This document shows positions 1 through 8,337 of a DNA stretch of 64,000 nucleotides, piece after piece. Within the stretch, counting starts at the first letter, position 1. Every line of letters begins with the position of its first letter. The stretch covers positions 4,588,001 to 4,652,000 of the forward strand of contig NZ_CP104562.2 of assembly GCF_025398155.2 (NCBI RefSeq), in the 5' to 3' direction. Origin of the DNA: Roseateles amylovorans (GTDB lineage Bacteria; Pseudomonadota; Gammaproteobacteria; Burkholderiales; Burkholderiaceae_C). The translations under genes and the position numbers were made by a program. The notes beneath the pieces were generated by a model. The model was not told the origin of the DNA. It saw nothing but the letters and a program-made list of their open reading frames with translations, and did no database searches.

Positions 1-35
1 AAGGGTCCTGCACCGCCACGAACCGCGCGGTCGCA

Positions 36-100
36 GACGATGCCGGCCTCCCTGTCCGTTCAGGCGCTTCGCATTCACTCCCAGGGAGGCCGGCATCGTC
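36..100. repeat. REP-like palindromic element, copy A
   Basis: Bases 36-54 are the exact reverse complement of 82-100, giving a 19-bp perfect stem around a 27-base loop. Bases 40-98 recur unchanged at 236-294 (copy B). The outer stem (GACG/CGTC) differs from copy B but still pairs. This resembles REP/BIME-type extragenic palindromes; the family is not identified. Confidence 0.7.
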
Positions 101-228
101 CGCTTCAATCACGACCGAGCTTCCCCCTTTGCGCGTTCTCGTCTCACCGCCTTCAAGCAGAAGCGGCGCTCGGCGGAGGCTCTCCGCCATCGCGTCGGTC
201 ACCCCTTCCTTCCGCCAACAGCGCAGTC

Positions 229-299
229 GCAGGCAATGCCGGCCTCCCTGTCCGTTCAGGCGCTTCGCATTCACTCCCAGGGAGGCCGGCATCGCCTGC
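229..299. repeat. REP-like palindromic element, copy B
   Basis: Arms 229-250 and 278-299 pair over 22 positions with one mismatch. The 59-bp core 236-294 is identical to copy A at 40-98, including the loop, while the outer stem sequence differs and still pairs. The copies are 196 bp apart in the same orientation. Confidence 0.7.
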
Positions 300-326
300 T
301 CGAATCACCGAGCAATTGCCCCACAC

Positions 327-434
327 CAATCACCGCACCGTTCACCGATCAATTCATCGATCGATTCACCGCGCGGTTCACTGAGCGGTTCCACGAACGA
401 TCCCCAGAGCGACTCGACGAACGGGTCATCGATG
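327..434. repeat. Degenerate 12-bp tandem array
   Basis: Reading in 12-base steps from 327 gives CAATCACCGCAC, CGTTCACCGATC, AATTCATCGATC, GATTCACCGCGC, GGTTCACTGAGC, GGTTCCACGAAC and weaker units up to about 434. The approximate consensus is RRTTCACCGAKC. In one frame it would encode a four-residue periodic peptide, but there is no sign that it is translated. Confidence 0.55.
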
Positions 435-495
435 GGGAGAGGGTGGCCGGTCCGTCCTCGGTTTGTCGGGGCGGCGGCGGCCTACGGAGCGGTCT

Positions 496-1449
496 TCAGG
501 CGATCGCCAGGCGCTGGCGGGCAGCGCGGTACTCGCGATCGAAGCGGGCGACCAGTTCGCCGGCAGGCAGCACCTCGCGAATCGCGCCGATGCCCTGTCC
601 ACTGCCCCACACATCCTTCCAGGCCTTGGCACCGTTGCCGCCGAAGTTCATCTTCGTGGGGTCGCTCTCAGGCAGGTTGTCCGGATCCAGGCCCGCCTTG
701 ACGATGGAGCCGCGCAGGTAGTTGCCGTGAACACCGGTGAACAGGTTGCTGTAGACGATGTCGTCGCTGTTGCTCTCGACAATCATCTGCTTGTAGTCGT
801 CCGACGCGCGCGCCTCTTCGGTGGCGATGAAGGCCGAGCCGATGTAGGCCAGGTCCGCTCCCATCGCTTGCGCCGCGAGGATGGCATCACCGCTGGCGAT
901 CGAGCCCGACAGCGCCAGCGGGCCATCGAACCATTCACGGATCTCCTGGATCAACGCAAACGGGCTCTTCACACCCGCATGGCCACCGGCCCCTGCCGCC
1001 ACGGCGATCAGGCCGTCCGCGCCCTTCTCGATGGCCTTGTGGGCGAACTTGTTGTTGATGATGTCGTGCAGAACCACCCCGCCCCAGCCGTGCACCGCCG
1101 CATTGACGTCCTCACGCGCGCCCAGCGAGGTGATCACGATCGGCACCTTGTACTTGGCGCACAGTGCCATGTCGTGCTCCAGACGGTCGTTGCTCTTGTG
1201 CACGATCTGGTTGATCGCAAACGGTGCAGCCGGCGCCTCCGGATGCGCCCGGTCATGCGCGGCCAGCGTCTCGGTGATTTCGGCGAGCCAGTCGTCGAGC
1301 AATTCCGCCGGCCGCGCATTGAGCGACGGCATCGATCCGACGATGCCGGCCTTGCACTGGGCAATGACCAGCTTCGGATTGCTGATGATGAACAGCGGCG
1401 AGCCGATCACCGGCAAGCGCAATGAGTTGAACAACGCGGGAAGTGCCAC
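496..1449 (-). CDS. Nitronate monooxygenase-like FMN oxidoreductase
   Basis: A 317-residue protein of the 2-nitropropane dioxygenase/nitronate monooxygenase family, which uses FMN to oxidise nitronates; many members have unknown physiological substrates. Family signs are the N-terminal RLPVIGSPLF stretch, the glycine-rich GAGGHAG loop (residues 153-159, with the likely catalytic His157), and the phosphate-binding segments SGSIASG (181-187) and GADLAYIGSAF. Length fits the short bacterial class. It is the last gene of a minus-strand run with etfBA and an acyl-CoA dehydrogenase, 184 bp after the latter, so a link to acyl-CoA or nitro-lipid metabolism is possible but unproven. The exact substrate cannot be read from the sequence. 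Confidence 0.88.
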   Translation of the reverse strand: MALPALFNSLRLPVIGSPLFIISNPKLVIAQCKAGIVGSMPSLNARPAELLDDWLAEITETLAAHDRAHPEAPAAPFAINQIVHKSNDRLEHDMALCAKYKVPIVITSLGAREDVNAAVHGWGGVVLHDIINNKFAHKAIEKGADGLIAVAAGAGGHAGVKSPFALIQEIREWFDGPLALSGSIASGDAILAAQAMGADLAYIGSAFIATEEARASDDYKQMIVESNSDDIVYSNLFTGVHGNYLRGSIVKAGLDPDNLPESDPTKMNFGGNGAKAWKDVWGSGQGIGAIREVLPAGELVARFDREYRAARQRLAIA

Positions 1450-1633
1450 CTGAGGTCTCCTCTTGGGTTCGGTGCGTCGAGGCTTCGACGCACCGGTGCT
1501 TCGGTTCGTTGGAAATGAGTCACCGTGCGTCGGGGCGGATCGCGAAGCATCGTCGCGCCGACCGGGTCCCAGCCGGCGCCCGACGCCGCGGCCGCTTCGC
1601 TTTCGGACGCGCGTCAGAACGCTTCGGAACGGG

Positions 1634-3427
1634 TCAGAACGCGTCGATCGGCAGCGCCATCGTGCTGTCAGCGCCGTTCACCACCGCATCGCGCAGCGAA
1701 TGGCAGCGCGGCAGGATGTGCTCGGCATAAAAGCGCGCCGTGGCGATCTTGGCCGTCATGAATTGGGTGTCGTCACCCGCGCTGAGCCGCTCCTGCGCCG
1801 CGAGCAGCGAACGGGCCAGCTGCCAGCCCGCCATCAGGTTGCCCGCCAGCATCAGATACGGCACCGAACCGGCGAAGGCGGCATTGGGCTTGGCCTTGGC
1901 ATGCGAGGCAATGAAGTCCACCACCTGCACATACGAGGCCCGTGCCGCCGCCAACTGCGTCCGCACCGCCTGCGCATCGGCACTGCCGCTGGCCGCCAGC
2001 GCGCCTTCGGTCTCTTCGATCTGTGCGGCCACGCCGCGGGCGAAGGCACCGCCGTCACGCACCGTCTTGCGACCGACCAGGTCGTTGGCCTGGATCGCGG
2101 TGGTGCCTTCGTAGATGGTCAGGATCCGTGCGTCGCGGTAGTACTGCGCCGCGCCGGTTTCCTCGATGAAGCCCATGCCGCCATGCACCTGCACGCCCAG
2201 CGAGGCGACCTCCAGGCTCATCTCGGTGCTGTAGCCCTTGACCAGCGGCACCATGAATTCATAGAAGGCCTGCGCTTCCTTGCGGGCGTCGGCATCCTCG
2301 TGGTGATGGGCGATGTCGTAGGCGGCGGCCGCATCGATAGCCATCGCCCGGCACCCCTCCACCAACGCTCGCTGCGTCATCAGCATGCGGCGCACATCGG
2401 GATGATGAATGATCGCGGCGGGCCCCGGCTGCGAGCCGTCCACCGGACGCGACTGCACCCGGTCCTTCGCATAGGACACCGCCTTCTGATAGGCCCGGTC
2501 CGCCACACCGATGCCCTGCAGGCCCACACCGAAGCGGGCCGCATTCATCATGATGAACATGTATTCGAGGCCGCGATTCTCCTCGCCGATCAGCGTGCCG
2601 ACGGCGCCGCCGTGATCGCCGAACTGCAGCACCGCCGTCGGGCTGGCCTTGATGCCGAGCTTGTGCTCGATGGACACGCAGTGCACATCGTTGCGCGCCC
2701 CCAGCGAGCCGTCTTCGTTCACCAGGAACTTCGACACCAGGAACAGGCTGATCCCCTTCACGCCCTCCGGCGCACCGGGCACCCGGGCCAGCACCAGATG
2801 GACGATGTTGTCGGTCAGGTCATGCTCGCCGTAGGTGATGTAGATCTTGGTGCCGAAGACCCGGTAGGTGCCGTCGCCCTGCGGCTCGGCGCGGGTCCGC
2901 ACCAGCGCGAGGTCGGAACCGGCCTGCGGCTCGGTCAGGTTCATCGAGCCGGTCCACTCGCCCGACAGCAGCTTCGGGATGAAGAGACGCTTCTGAGCCT
3001 CGCTGCCGGCGGTCAGCAGCGCTTCGATCGCGCCATCGGTCAGCAGCGGACACAGCGCGAAGCTGACATTGGCCGCCTGCACCATCTCGCCACACGCCGT
3101 GCCGATGGTCTTGGGCAGCCCCTGGCCGCCGTAAGCCTCGGGATGCTGCAGCCCCTGCCATCCCCCGTCGACATACTGACGAAACGCGTCCTTGAAGCCC
3201 GGCGTGGTGAACACCTGGCCGTCCTTGAAGGTGGACGGATGCTTGTCGCCCTCGAAGTTCAGCGGGGCGATGACATCCTCATTCAGCTTCGCCGACTCCT
3301 CCAGCACGGCCTGAGCGGTATCCAGACCGTGATCGGCAAAGGCGGGAATCTGCTCGGACAGCGTCTGCAGGCCAGCCAGGGCCTGCATGTCGAACAGCAT
3401 GTCCTTGATCGGGGCGCGGTAAGTCAT
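1634..3427 (-). CDS. Acyl-CoA dehydrogenase (long, ~600 aa type)
   Basis: FAD-dependent acyl-CoA dehydrogenase catalysing the first step of beta-oxidation and passing electrons to ETF. The 597 residues are longer than the classic ~380-residue enzymes and match the class with an extra C-terminal domain, which includes DmdC-like 3-methylmercaptopropionyl-CoA dehydrogenases. Visible motifs are MNLTEPQAGSDL (162-173), QVHGGMGFIEE near 413-423, and IYEGTTAIQ with the likely catalytic Glu440. It follows etfA by 123 bp, and its electron acceptor is therefore probably encoded directly upstream. A terminator-like hairpin sits in that gap, just before the ribosome binding site. The chain-length specificity is not inferable. 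Confidence 0.93.
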   Translation of the reverse strand: MTYRAPIKDMLFDMQALAGLQTLSEQIPAFADHGLDTAQAVLEESAKLNEDVIAPLNFEGDKHPSTFKDGQVFTTPGFKDAFRQYVDGGWQGLQHPEAYGGQGLPKTIGTACGEMVQAANVSFALCPLLTDGAIEALLTAGSEAQKRLFIPKLLSGEWTGSMNLTEPQAGSDLALVRTRAEPQGDGTYRVFGTKIYITYGEHDLTDNIVHLVLARVPGAPEGVKGISLFLVSKFLVNEDGSLGARNDVHCVSIEHKLGIKASPTAVLQFGDHGGAVGTLIGEENRGLEYMFIMMNAARFGVGLQGIGVADRAYQKAVSYAKDRVQSRPVDGSQPGPAAIIHHPDVRRMLMTQRALVEGCRAMAIDAAAAYDIAHHHEDADARKEAQAFYEFMVPLVKGYSTEMSLEVASLGVQVHGGMGFIEETGAAQYYRDARILTIYEGTTAIQANDLVGRKTVRDGGAFARGVAAQIEETEGALAASGSADAQAVRTQLAAARASYVQVVDFIASHAKAKPNAAFAGSVPYLMLAGNLMAGWQLARSLLAAQERLSAGDDTQFMTAKIATARFYAEHILPRCHSLRDAVVNGADSTMALPIDAF

Positions 3428-3443
3428 GGTTTGTCTCCGGATG

Positions 3444-3478
3444 AAAAAAGGGCGCCGCGCTTCGTCGGCGGGCGCCCT
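3444..3478 (-). terminator. Intrinsic terminator between etfA and the acyl-CoA dehydrogenase gene
   Basis: On the minus strand the stem AGGGCGCC/GGCGCCCT (3471-3478 with 3449-3456, 14-base loop) is followed by a run of T. It lies after the etfA stop and directly before the Shine-Dalgarno of the acyl-CoA dehydrogenase gene, so it may be a partial terminator or attenuator that lowers downstream expression. Confidence 0.7.
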
Positions 3479-3550
3479 GTTCGTGTGGCGGCGTCGGTCC
3501 TGGGACCGCGCGCGGCCGTCTGCCGTCCGTTGGCGGAACTCAGACCCCGA

Positions 3551-4480
3551 TCACAGGGCCTTGACCAGCTCCGGCACGGCGGTGAAGAGGTCCGCTTCCA
3601 GGCCGTAATCGGCCACCGAGAAGATCGGCGCTTCCGGATCCTTGTTGATCGCCACGATCACCTTCGAATCCTTCATGCCGGCCAGATGCTGGATCGCGCC
3701 CGAGATGCCGGCGGCGATGTAGAGCTGCGGCGCCACGATCTTGCCGGTCTGGCCCACCTGCCAGTCGTTGGGCGCATAGCCCGCATCCACCGCGGCACGC
3801 GAGGCACCGAGGGCCGCGCCCAGCTTGTCGGCCAGCGGGGTCAGGACTTCATTGAACTTGTCGCTGCTGCCCATCGCGCGGCCGCCCGAGACGATGATCT
3901 TCGCGGCAGTCAGTTCCGGACGGTCGCTCTTGGTGACCTCACGGCCGACGAAGCTGCTCTTGCCGCTGTCAGCGGCGGCCGTCAGCGTTTCCACCGATGC
4001 GCTGCCGCCTTCTGCGGCGGAATCAAAACCGGTGGTGCGCACCGTGATCACCTTCACCGCATCCAGCGATTGCACCGTGGCGATTGCATTGCCGGCGTAG
4101 ATCGGACGCTCGAAGGTGTCGGGGCTGATCACCTTGGTGATGTCGCTGACCTGCGCCACATCCAGCAGCGCAGCCACGCGCGGGGCGACGTTCTTGCCGG
4201 CCGCGGTGGCGGGGAACAGCAGATGGCTGTAGTCCTTGGCGATCGCGATCACCTGCGCGGCGACGTTCTCGGCCAGGCCTTCGGCGAACTGGGCGCCGTC
4301 GGCATGCAGCACCTTGGTCACGCCGGTGATCTTGGCGGCGGCCGCGGCCACGCCGGCGGCATTCGATCCGACCACCAGCAGATGCACCTCGCCGCCCAGC
4401 GCAGCGGCGGCGGTCACGGTGTGGTGGGTGGCGCCCTTCAGGGACGTGTTGTCGTGTTCAGCAATGACGAGAGAGGTCAT
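3551..4480 (-). CDS. etfA: Electron transfer flavoprotein subunit alpha
   Basis: Alpha subunit (309 residues, normal for the family) of the heterodimeric ETF, which carries electrons from acyl-CoA dehydrogenases to ETF:ubiquinone oxidoreductase. The C-terminal FAD-binding domain is clear: SGGRAMGSSDKF, GQTGKIVAPQLYIAAGISG, IQHLAGMKDS, and the terminal IFSVADYGLEADLF. It follows etfB with a 126-bp gap and the same orientation, as in most proteobacteria. A hairpin with a T-run follows the gene. Nothing unusual is seen. Confidence 0.97.
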   Translation of the reverse strand: MTSLVIAEHDNTSLKGATHHTVTAAAALGGEVHLLVVGSNAAGVAAAAAKITGVTKVLHADGAQFAEGLAENVAAQVIAIAKDYSHLLFPATAAGKNVAPRVAALLDVAQVSDITKVISPDTFERPIYAGNAIATVQSLDAVKVITVRTTGFDSAAEGGSASVETLTAAADSGKSSFVGREVTKSDRPELTAAKIIVSGGRAMGSSDKFNEVLTPLADKLGAALGASRAAVDAGYAPNDWQVGQTGKIVAPQLYIAAGISGAIQHLAGMKDSKVIVAINKDPEAPIFSVADYGLEADLFTAVPELVKAL

Positions 4481-4606
4481 GTCTTATCTCCATGCGCGTC
4501 GGCCTGGCCGACGTCGATGTCTTAACCCTGCGGATCCCGCGACGCCGGCACAGCCGGCGTCTTCGGGTGCGCTCGCCTCACGCGCGCGAGGCGGGATGGG
4601 GGTGGG

Positions 4607-5362
4607 TCAAATCACTTTGGCTTCGGTCTTGAGCTTGGACACCAGGGTCGCCACATCCGGCACCTTGATGCCGGCGCCGCGCTTGGCCGGCTCGGCCACC
4701 GACAGCGTCTTGATGCGCGGCGTCACATCCACGCCCAGATCGGCCGGCTTGACCACGTCCAGCTGCTTTTTCTTCGCCTTCATGATGTTGGGCAGCGTCA
4801 CATAGCGCGGCTCATTCAGGCGCAGGTCGGTGGTGACCACTGCCGGCAGCGACAGGCTGACCGTCTCCAGGCCGCCATCGACCTCGCGGGTGACGTTGAC
4901 TTTGCCCTCAACGACCTCGACCTTGGAAGCGAAGGTGCCTTGCGGCATGCCGGTCAGCGCGGCCAGCATCTGGCCGGTCTGATTGCAATCGTCGTCGATG
5001 GCCTGCTTGCCCAGGATCACCATCTGCGGCTGCTCCTTGTCCACCAGCGCCTTCAGCAGCTTGGCCACGGCCAGCGGCTGCAGTTCGGCATCGGCGGCGG
5101 TCTCGACCAGGATGGCGCGATCGGCACCGATGGCCATCGCATAGCGCAGGGTTTCCTGGCACTGCGTGACGCCGCAGGACACGGCGATCACCTCGGTGAC
5201 CACACCCTTTTCCTTGAGGCGCACAGCCTCTTCCACGGCGATCTCGTCAAAGGGGTTGATGGACATCTTCACGTTGGCGATGTCCACACCGGTGCCGTCG
5301 CTCTTGACGCGCACCTTGACGTTGTAATCGACGACTCGTTTGACGGGGACCAATACCTTCAT
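4607..5362 (-). CDS. etfB: Electron transfer flavoprotein subunit beta
   Basis: Beta subunit of ETF, 251 residues, binding AMP. Family signs are the start MKVLVPVKRVVDYN, the segment INPFDEIAVEEAVRLKE, the GKQAIDDDCNQTGQMLAALTG region, and the basic LPNIMKAKKK recognition loop near 195, by which ETF docks onto dehydrogenases. It is the first gene of the etfB-etfA-dehydrogenase-monooxygenase run. A perfect 12-bp palindrome about 125 bp upstream is a candidate operator. Confidence 0.97.
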   Translation of the reverse strand: MKVLVPVKRVVDYNVKVRVKSDGTGVDIANVKMSINPFDEIAVEEAVRLKEKGVVTEVIAVSCGVTQCQETLRYAMAIGADRAILVETAADAELQPLAVAKLLKALVDKEQPQMVILGKQAIDDDCNQTGQMLAALTGMPQGTFASKVEVVEGKVNVTREVDGGLETVSLSLPAVVTTDLRLNEPRYVTLPNIMKAKKKQLDVVKPADLGVDVTPRIKTLSVAEPAKRGAGIKVPDVATLVSKLKTEAKVI

Positions 5363-5484
5363 CGAAGCACTCCAGGCGGATTGACGTAAACGTTAATTCG
5401 ATTCTATGGGAGGCCTGCGCCGCACCCGTGTCACTCAGCCGTCAGGTCGCATCGACCCGCGACGGCCTGGGATCAAAATAAAAC

Positions 5485-5496
5485 GAACGATCGTTC
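5485..5496. promoter_or_regulatory. TetR-type palindromic operator between etfB and murI
   Basis: GAACGATCGTTC is a perfect 12-bp palindrome in an A/T-rich patch (GATCAAAATAAAAC before it, TATTCTAG after), which stands out in this GC-rich genome. Such sites are typical for TetR regulators of fatty-acid degradation genes, and etfBA with an acyl-CoA dehydrogenase start on one side. Assignment to a particular regulator is inference. Confidence 0.5.
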
Positions 5497-5555
5497 TATT
5501 CTAGCCATGACGCCGGCGCCGCCAAGCGGGAATCTTCTAGACTGCTCCCCCTGAT

Positions 5556-6566
5556 ATGACGACGCCCGACCTCCCGCCCATCGGCCGCGGTTCGCCGCTG
5601 GATGCCGCCTCCCCCTCGCATGGCCACTCGACCGCCCCCGCCCTGCCCCGCTCGGCCGGGGCGTTCGGCGCGCCGCCGGCTGCCTCGTCGTTGACCTCGC
5701 CATCCACCTCTCCGCCTTCCGGCGCACCGCTGGCGCCTTCCACCTCGGCCGTGCCCATCACGCGGGCTGGCGCGGCATTGCCGCCCAGTCTCGGCGTTTT
5801 CGACTCCGGCGTGGGCGGTCTGACGGTGTTGAAGGCCTTGCGCGCGCGGCTGCCCGATGTCCCGCTTCACTATGTGGCTGATGCCGCGCACGCCCCGTAT
5901 GGGGAACGCAGCAGCGACTACATCCGCGAGCGCAGCCTGCGGGTGGCCGAGCATCTGCGGACGGCGGGGGCGCGCATGGTGGTGGTGGCCTGCAACACTG
6001 CCACCGCGCATGCGGTCAACGCCATGCGCGAGCGCTGGCCGGATTGGCCGGTGGTGGGCATCGAGCCCGGCGTGAAGCCGGCGGTCGCGGCCACCCGCAA
6101 CGGCCGGATCGGCGTGATGGCCACCACCGCGACCATCGCCAGCCGTCGCTACGAGGACCTGGTGGCCGCCCATGCCGGGGATGTCCGGCTCATCAGCCAG
6201 GCCTGCCCAGGCCTGGTCTCGCTGATCGAGAAAGCCGACCTGCGCAGTGAGGCACTCCAACAGCTGATCGACGCCTACTGCGCCCCGCTGCGCGACGCCG
6301 GCGTCGACACCGTCCTGCTGGGCTGCACCCACTATCCGCTGGTGCAGCCGCAGATCCAGGCCGCGCTGGGGCCGGAAGTTCAGGTGCTCAACATCGAGGA
6401 CGCTGTCGCCCGCCAGGCCCAGCGGCGCTGGGAGGCGCTGGGCTTGCCCGCACCGGCGCAAGCGTCGATCGTGCTGGAAAGCACCGGCGACCCGGTGCCC
6501 CTGGAACGACTGGCCCACGAAGCGCTGGGGTGGACGGATCTCCAGGCGACGCAGATCAGCGCCTGA
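5556..6566 (+). CDS. murI: Glutamate racemase
   Basis: Cofactor-independent racemase making D-glutamate for peptidoglycan. Both catalytic cysteines are present in their motifs: ACNTATA (Cys146) and GCTHYPL (Cys257), together with the substrate loop FDSGVGGLTV near 82-91 and PYGERS. As annotated from the first ATG the protein has 336 residues; the first ~77 are a Pro/Ser/Ala-rich low-complexity segment absent from normal racemases of ~270 residues. A GTG at 5751 would give a 271-residue protein starting 14 residues before the first motif, and may be the real start. Neither start has a strong ribosome binding site. Confidence 0.93.
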   Translation: MTTPDLPPIGRGSPLDAASPSHGHSTAPALPRSAGAFGAPPAASSLTSPSTSPPSGAPLAPSTSAVPITRAGAALPPSLGVFDSGVGGLTVLKALRARLPDVPLHYVADAAHAPYGERSSDYIRERSLRVAEHLRTAGARMVVVACNTATAHAVNAMRERWPDWPVVGIEPGVKPAVAATRNGRIGVMATTATIASRRYEDLVAAHAGDVRLISQACPGLVSLIEKADLRSEALQQLIDAYCAPLRDAGVDTVLLGCTHYPLVQPQIQAALGPEVQVLNIEDAVARQAQRRWEALGLPAPAQASIVLESTGDPVPLERLAHEALGWTDLQATQISA

Positions 6567-6707
6567 GGCGGCCGAGGCGCGGCGCACGGAGCACGGGCAC
6601 GGCGCTTGATGGGGCCCGCGATGTGGCGCTGGATGCGGCGCCGTCGAAAACCGACGCCATTGAACGTCGTCTCACCGAGGGCCTTCCTCGACCCACCGGA
6701 TCCCGCC

Positions 6708-7196
6708 ATGAGCCGCTCCCCTTTCGACGACTTCCTGGACCAGTACGCCCGCGCGGTTTTCGACAAGGACGCCAGCCGCTGCGCCGCGCTCTACGCCGAT
6801 GATTTGAAGGTCTTCGACTGCTGGGAGCGCTGGTCGCTGGAGGGTAAGCCGGCCTGGCGGGCCATGATCGACGACTGGTTGGGCAGCCTGGGCGAGGAGC
6901 GCGTGCAGGTGACCTGGCGCCAGGTCTCGGCCTGGTCGTCGGGCGATCTCGCCGCCGGCAGCGCGCTGCTGCGATTCGCGGCCATCGACCGGTCCGGCGC
7001 CACCTTGCGGTCCATGGAGGACCGGTTGTCGGCCGTGCTGCAACGCGAGGCGGGCCAATGGCGGGTGGTGCATCAGCACACGTCGGTGCCGATCTCGTTC
7101 GCCGACATGAAGGCGGTGTCATCGGAAGATCCCAACGGCCGCGCGGCCAGTGAGCCCGGCGCTGCCGATACGGCCGCCTCGACGACATCCCATTGA
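6708..7196 (+). CDS. SnoaL-like/NTF2-fold protein
   Basis: A small protein of 162 residues with the look of the SnoaL/DUF4440 nuclear-transport-factor-2 fold: the N-terminal helix FDDFLDQYARAVFDKDASRCAALYADDLKVFD, a central GEERVQVTWRQVSAW strand, and a C-terminal QWRVVHQHTSVPI. The last motif is very typical for ketosteroid-isomerase-like proteins, where the conserved His lies before a Ser/Thr. The start was chosen at the ATG at 6708 because family homology begins there; an upstream ATG at 6606 adds an Arg-rich segment with no similarity. It lies 142 bp after murI. The last ~30 residues are Ala/Ser-rich and unlike the family. Function unknown. Confidence 0.75.
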   Translation: MSRSPFDDFLDQYARAVFDKDASRCAALYADDLKVFDCWERWSLEGKPAWRAMIDDWLGSLGEERVQVTWRQVSAWSSGDLAAGSALLRFAAIDRSGATLRSMEDRLSAVLQREAGQWRVVHQHTSVPISFADMKAVSSEDPNGRAASEPGAADTAASTTSH

Positions 7197-7504
7197 GCGA
7201 CCGGCGACCGCTCCAGTCTCAGGATGAGCTCGGAGCGAGGGGCCGCGCCGTCCAGAACGTCCTCGTCACGAGATGACGGGCGCATCGGCGCATCGCCGTG
7301 GGACAGAGGTCCGAAGGCGGTGTGGCTCGAGGGGCAAGTCCGGCCGGCGCAACGCAGTGGCCGATTCCCCGCCATCATCACCCTCACGCCAAGTACCGCG
7401 ACGCAACAACCAGTGCGCCGTGTGCTGAGGCACGCCGTGCACTGGCGCGATGGCGCAGCGGATCGAGCCCCCTTTGATTCATCCGAACCCTCCTGGAGAT
7501 CGAC
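7197..7504. other. Intergenic, nothing recognised
   Basis: About 300 bases between the SnoaL-like gene and the SDR gene. Frames crossing it in either direction show no family features. It probably carries the promoter of the SDR gene, but no clear -35/-10 pair stands out. Confidence 0.4.
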
Positions 7505-8296
7505 ATGGACCTGCAACTCAACGACCAACTGGCCCTCGTGAGCGGAAGCACCGCAGGCATCGGCTTCGCCATTGCGCTCACGCTGGCGCGGGAAGGTGCC
7601 CGCGTGATCGTCAACGGCCGCACGCAGGCGGCGGTGGATGACGCGGTGGCCCGCATCCGCGCCGAGACCTCAGGCACGGTGCTGGGCTATGCCGGGGACC
7701 TCAGTCGCGCCGATGCGGCCGAGGAGCTGGTGCGACGCCATCCCGGCATCAGCATCCTGGTCAACAACCTCGGCATCTTCGAGGCCAAGGCCTTTGAGGA
7801 CATTCCCGATGCCGATTGGCTGCACTTCTTCGACGTGAATGTCCTGAGCGGCGTGCGCTTGTCCCGCCTCGTACTGCCCGGCATGAAGCAGGCCAACTGG
7901 GGCCGGATCATCTTCATCTCCAGCGAGAGCGCGGTGCAGATCCCGACCGAGATGATTCACTACGGCATGACCAAGACCGCGCAGCTGGCGGTGTCGCGCG
8001 GGCTGGCCGAGTCGGTGGCAGGCACCGGCATCACCGTCAACAGCGTGCTGCCGGGGCCCACCAAGTCGCGCGGTGTGGGGGACTTCGTCGATGGCATGGC
8101 GCGGTCGAGCGACAAAAGCTTCGAACAGGTGGAGGCCGAGTTCTTCGACCAGGTGCGCCCGACCTCGCTGATCCGGCGTTTCGCCTCGCCGCAGGAGGTG
8201 GCCTCGCTGGTGGCCTATGTGGCCAGTCCCTTGGCATCGGCCACGACCGGCGCCGCGCTCCGGGTCGACGGCGGCGTCGTCAAGAGCGCGTTCTGA
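7505..8296 (+). CDS. SDR family oxidoreductase
   Basis: Classical short-chain dehydrogenase/reductase, 263 residues. The NAD(P)-binding glycine motif SGSTAGIGFAIA (14-25) is followed by VNGRT, suggesting NADPH preference from the Arg. NNLGIFE replaces the usual NNAG. Catalytic residues are Ser in FISSESAV and Tyr/Lys in HYGMTKTA. The end SATTGAALRVDGGVVKS is the usual SDR C-terminus. The ATG has the Shine-Dalgarno CTGGAG seven bases upstream. Its substrate is unknown, and it faces a convergent MFS gene. Confidence 0.92.
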   Translation: MDLQLNDQLALVSGSTAGIGFAIALTLAREGARVIVNGRTQAAVDDAVARIRAETSGTVLGYAGDLSRADAAEELVRRHPGISILVNNLGIFEAKAFEDIPDADWLHFFDVNVLSGVRLSRLVLPGMKQANWGRIIFISSESAVQIPTEMIHYGMTKTAQLAVSRGLAESVAGTGITVNSVLPGPTKSRGVGDFVDGMARSSDKSFEQVEAEFFDQVRPTSLIRRFASPQEVASLVAYVASPLASATTGAALRVDGGVVKSAF

Positions 8297-8337
8297 GCTG
8301 GCGGCGCGCGCTGCGGTCAGCGATCCTGTCCAGACGT

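Larger units (their letters stand above)
1..495. other. Gene-free repeat-rich stretch
   Basis: No convincing coding region is visible in the first 495 bases. Open frames here have no family resemblance and are explained by repeats. The stretch holds two palindromic elements sharing an identical core and a degenerate 12-bp tandem array, both listed separately. It lies downstream of the nitronate monooxygenase-like gene, whose stop codon is at 496. Confidence 0.6.

Noticed and set aside
129..721. Overlapping frames at the left edge
   Set aside because: They cross palindromes and the 12-bp array; the four-residue periodicity of the peptide follows from the DNA repeat, not from a protein.
463..1425. 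Long open frame of 320 codons on the plus strand opposite the nitronate monooxygenase gene
   Set aside because: It is the antisense shadow of a well-supported family gene; high GC opens such frames throughout the window.
1463..4525. 1020-codon open frame on the plus strand over the acyl-CoA dehydrogenase and etfA genes
   Set aside because: His/Arg/Gly-rich antisense translation without any domain pattern; the opposite strand encodes clear enzymes.
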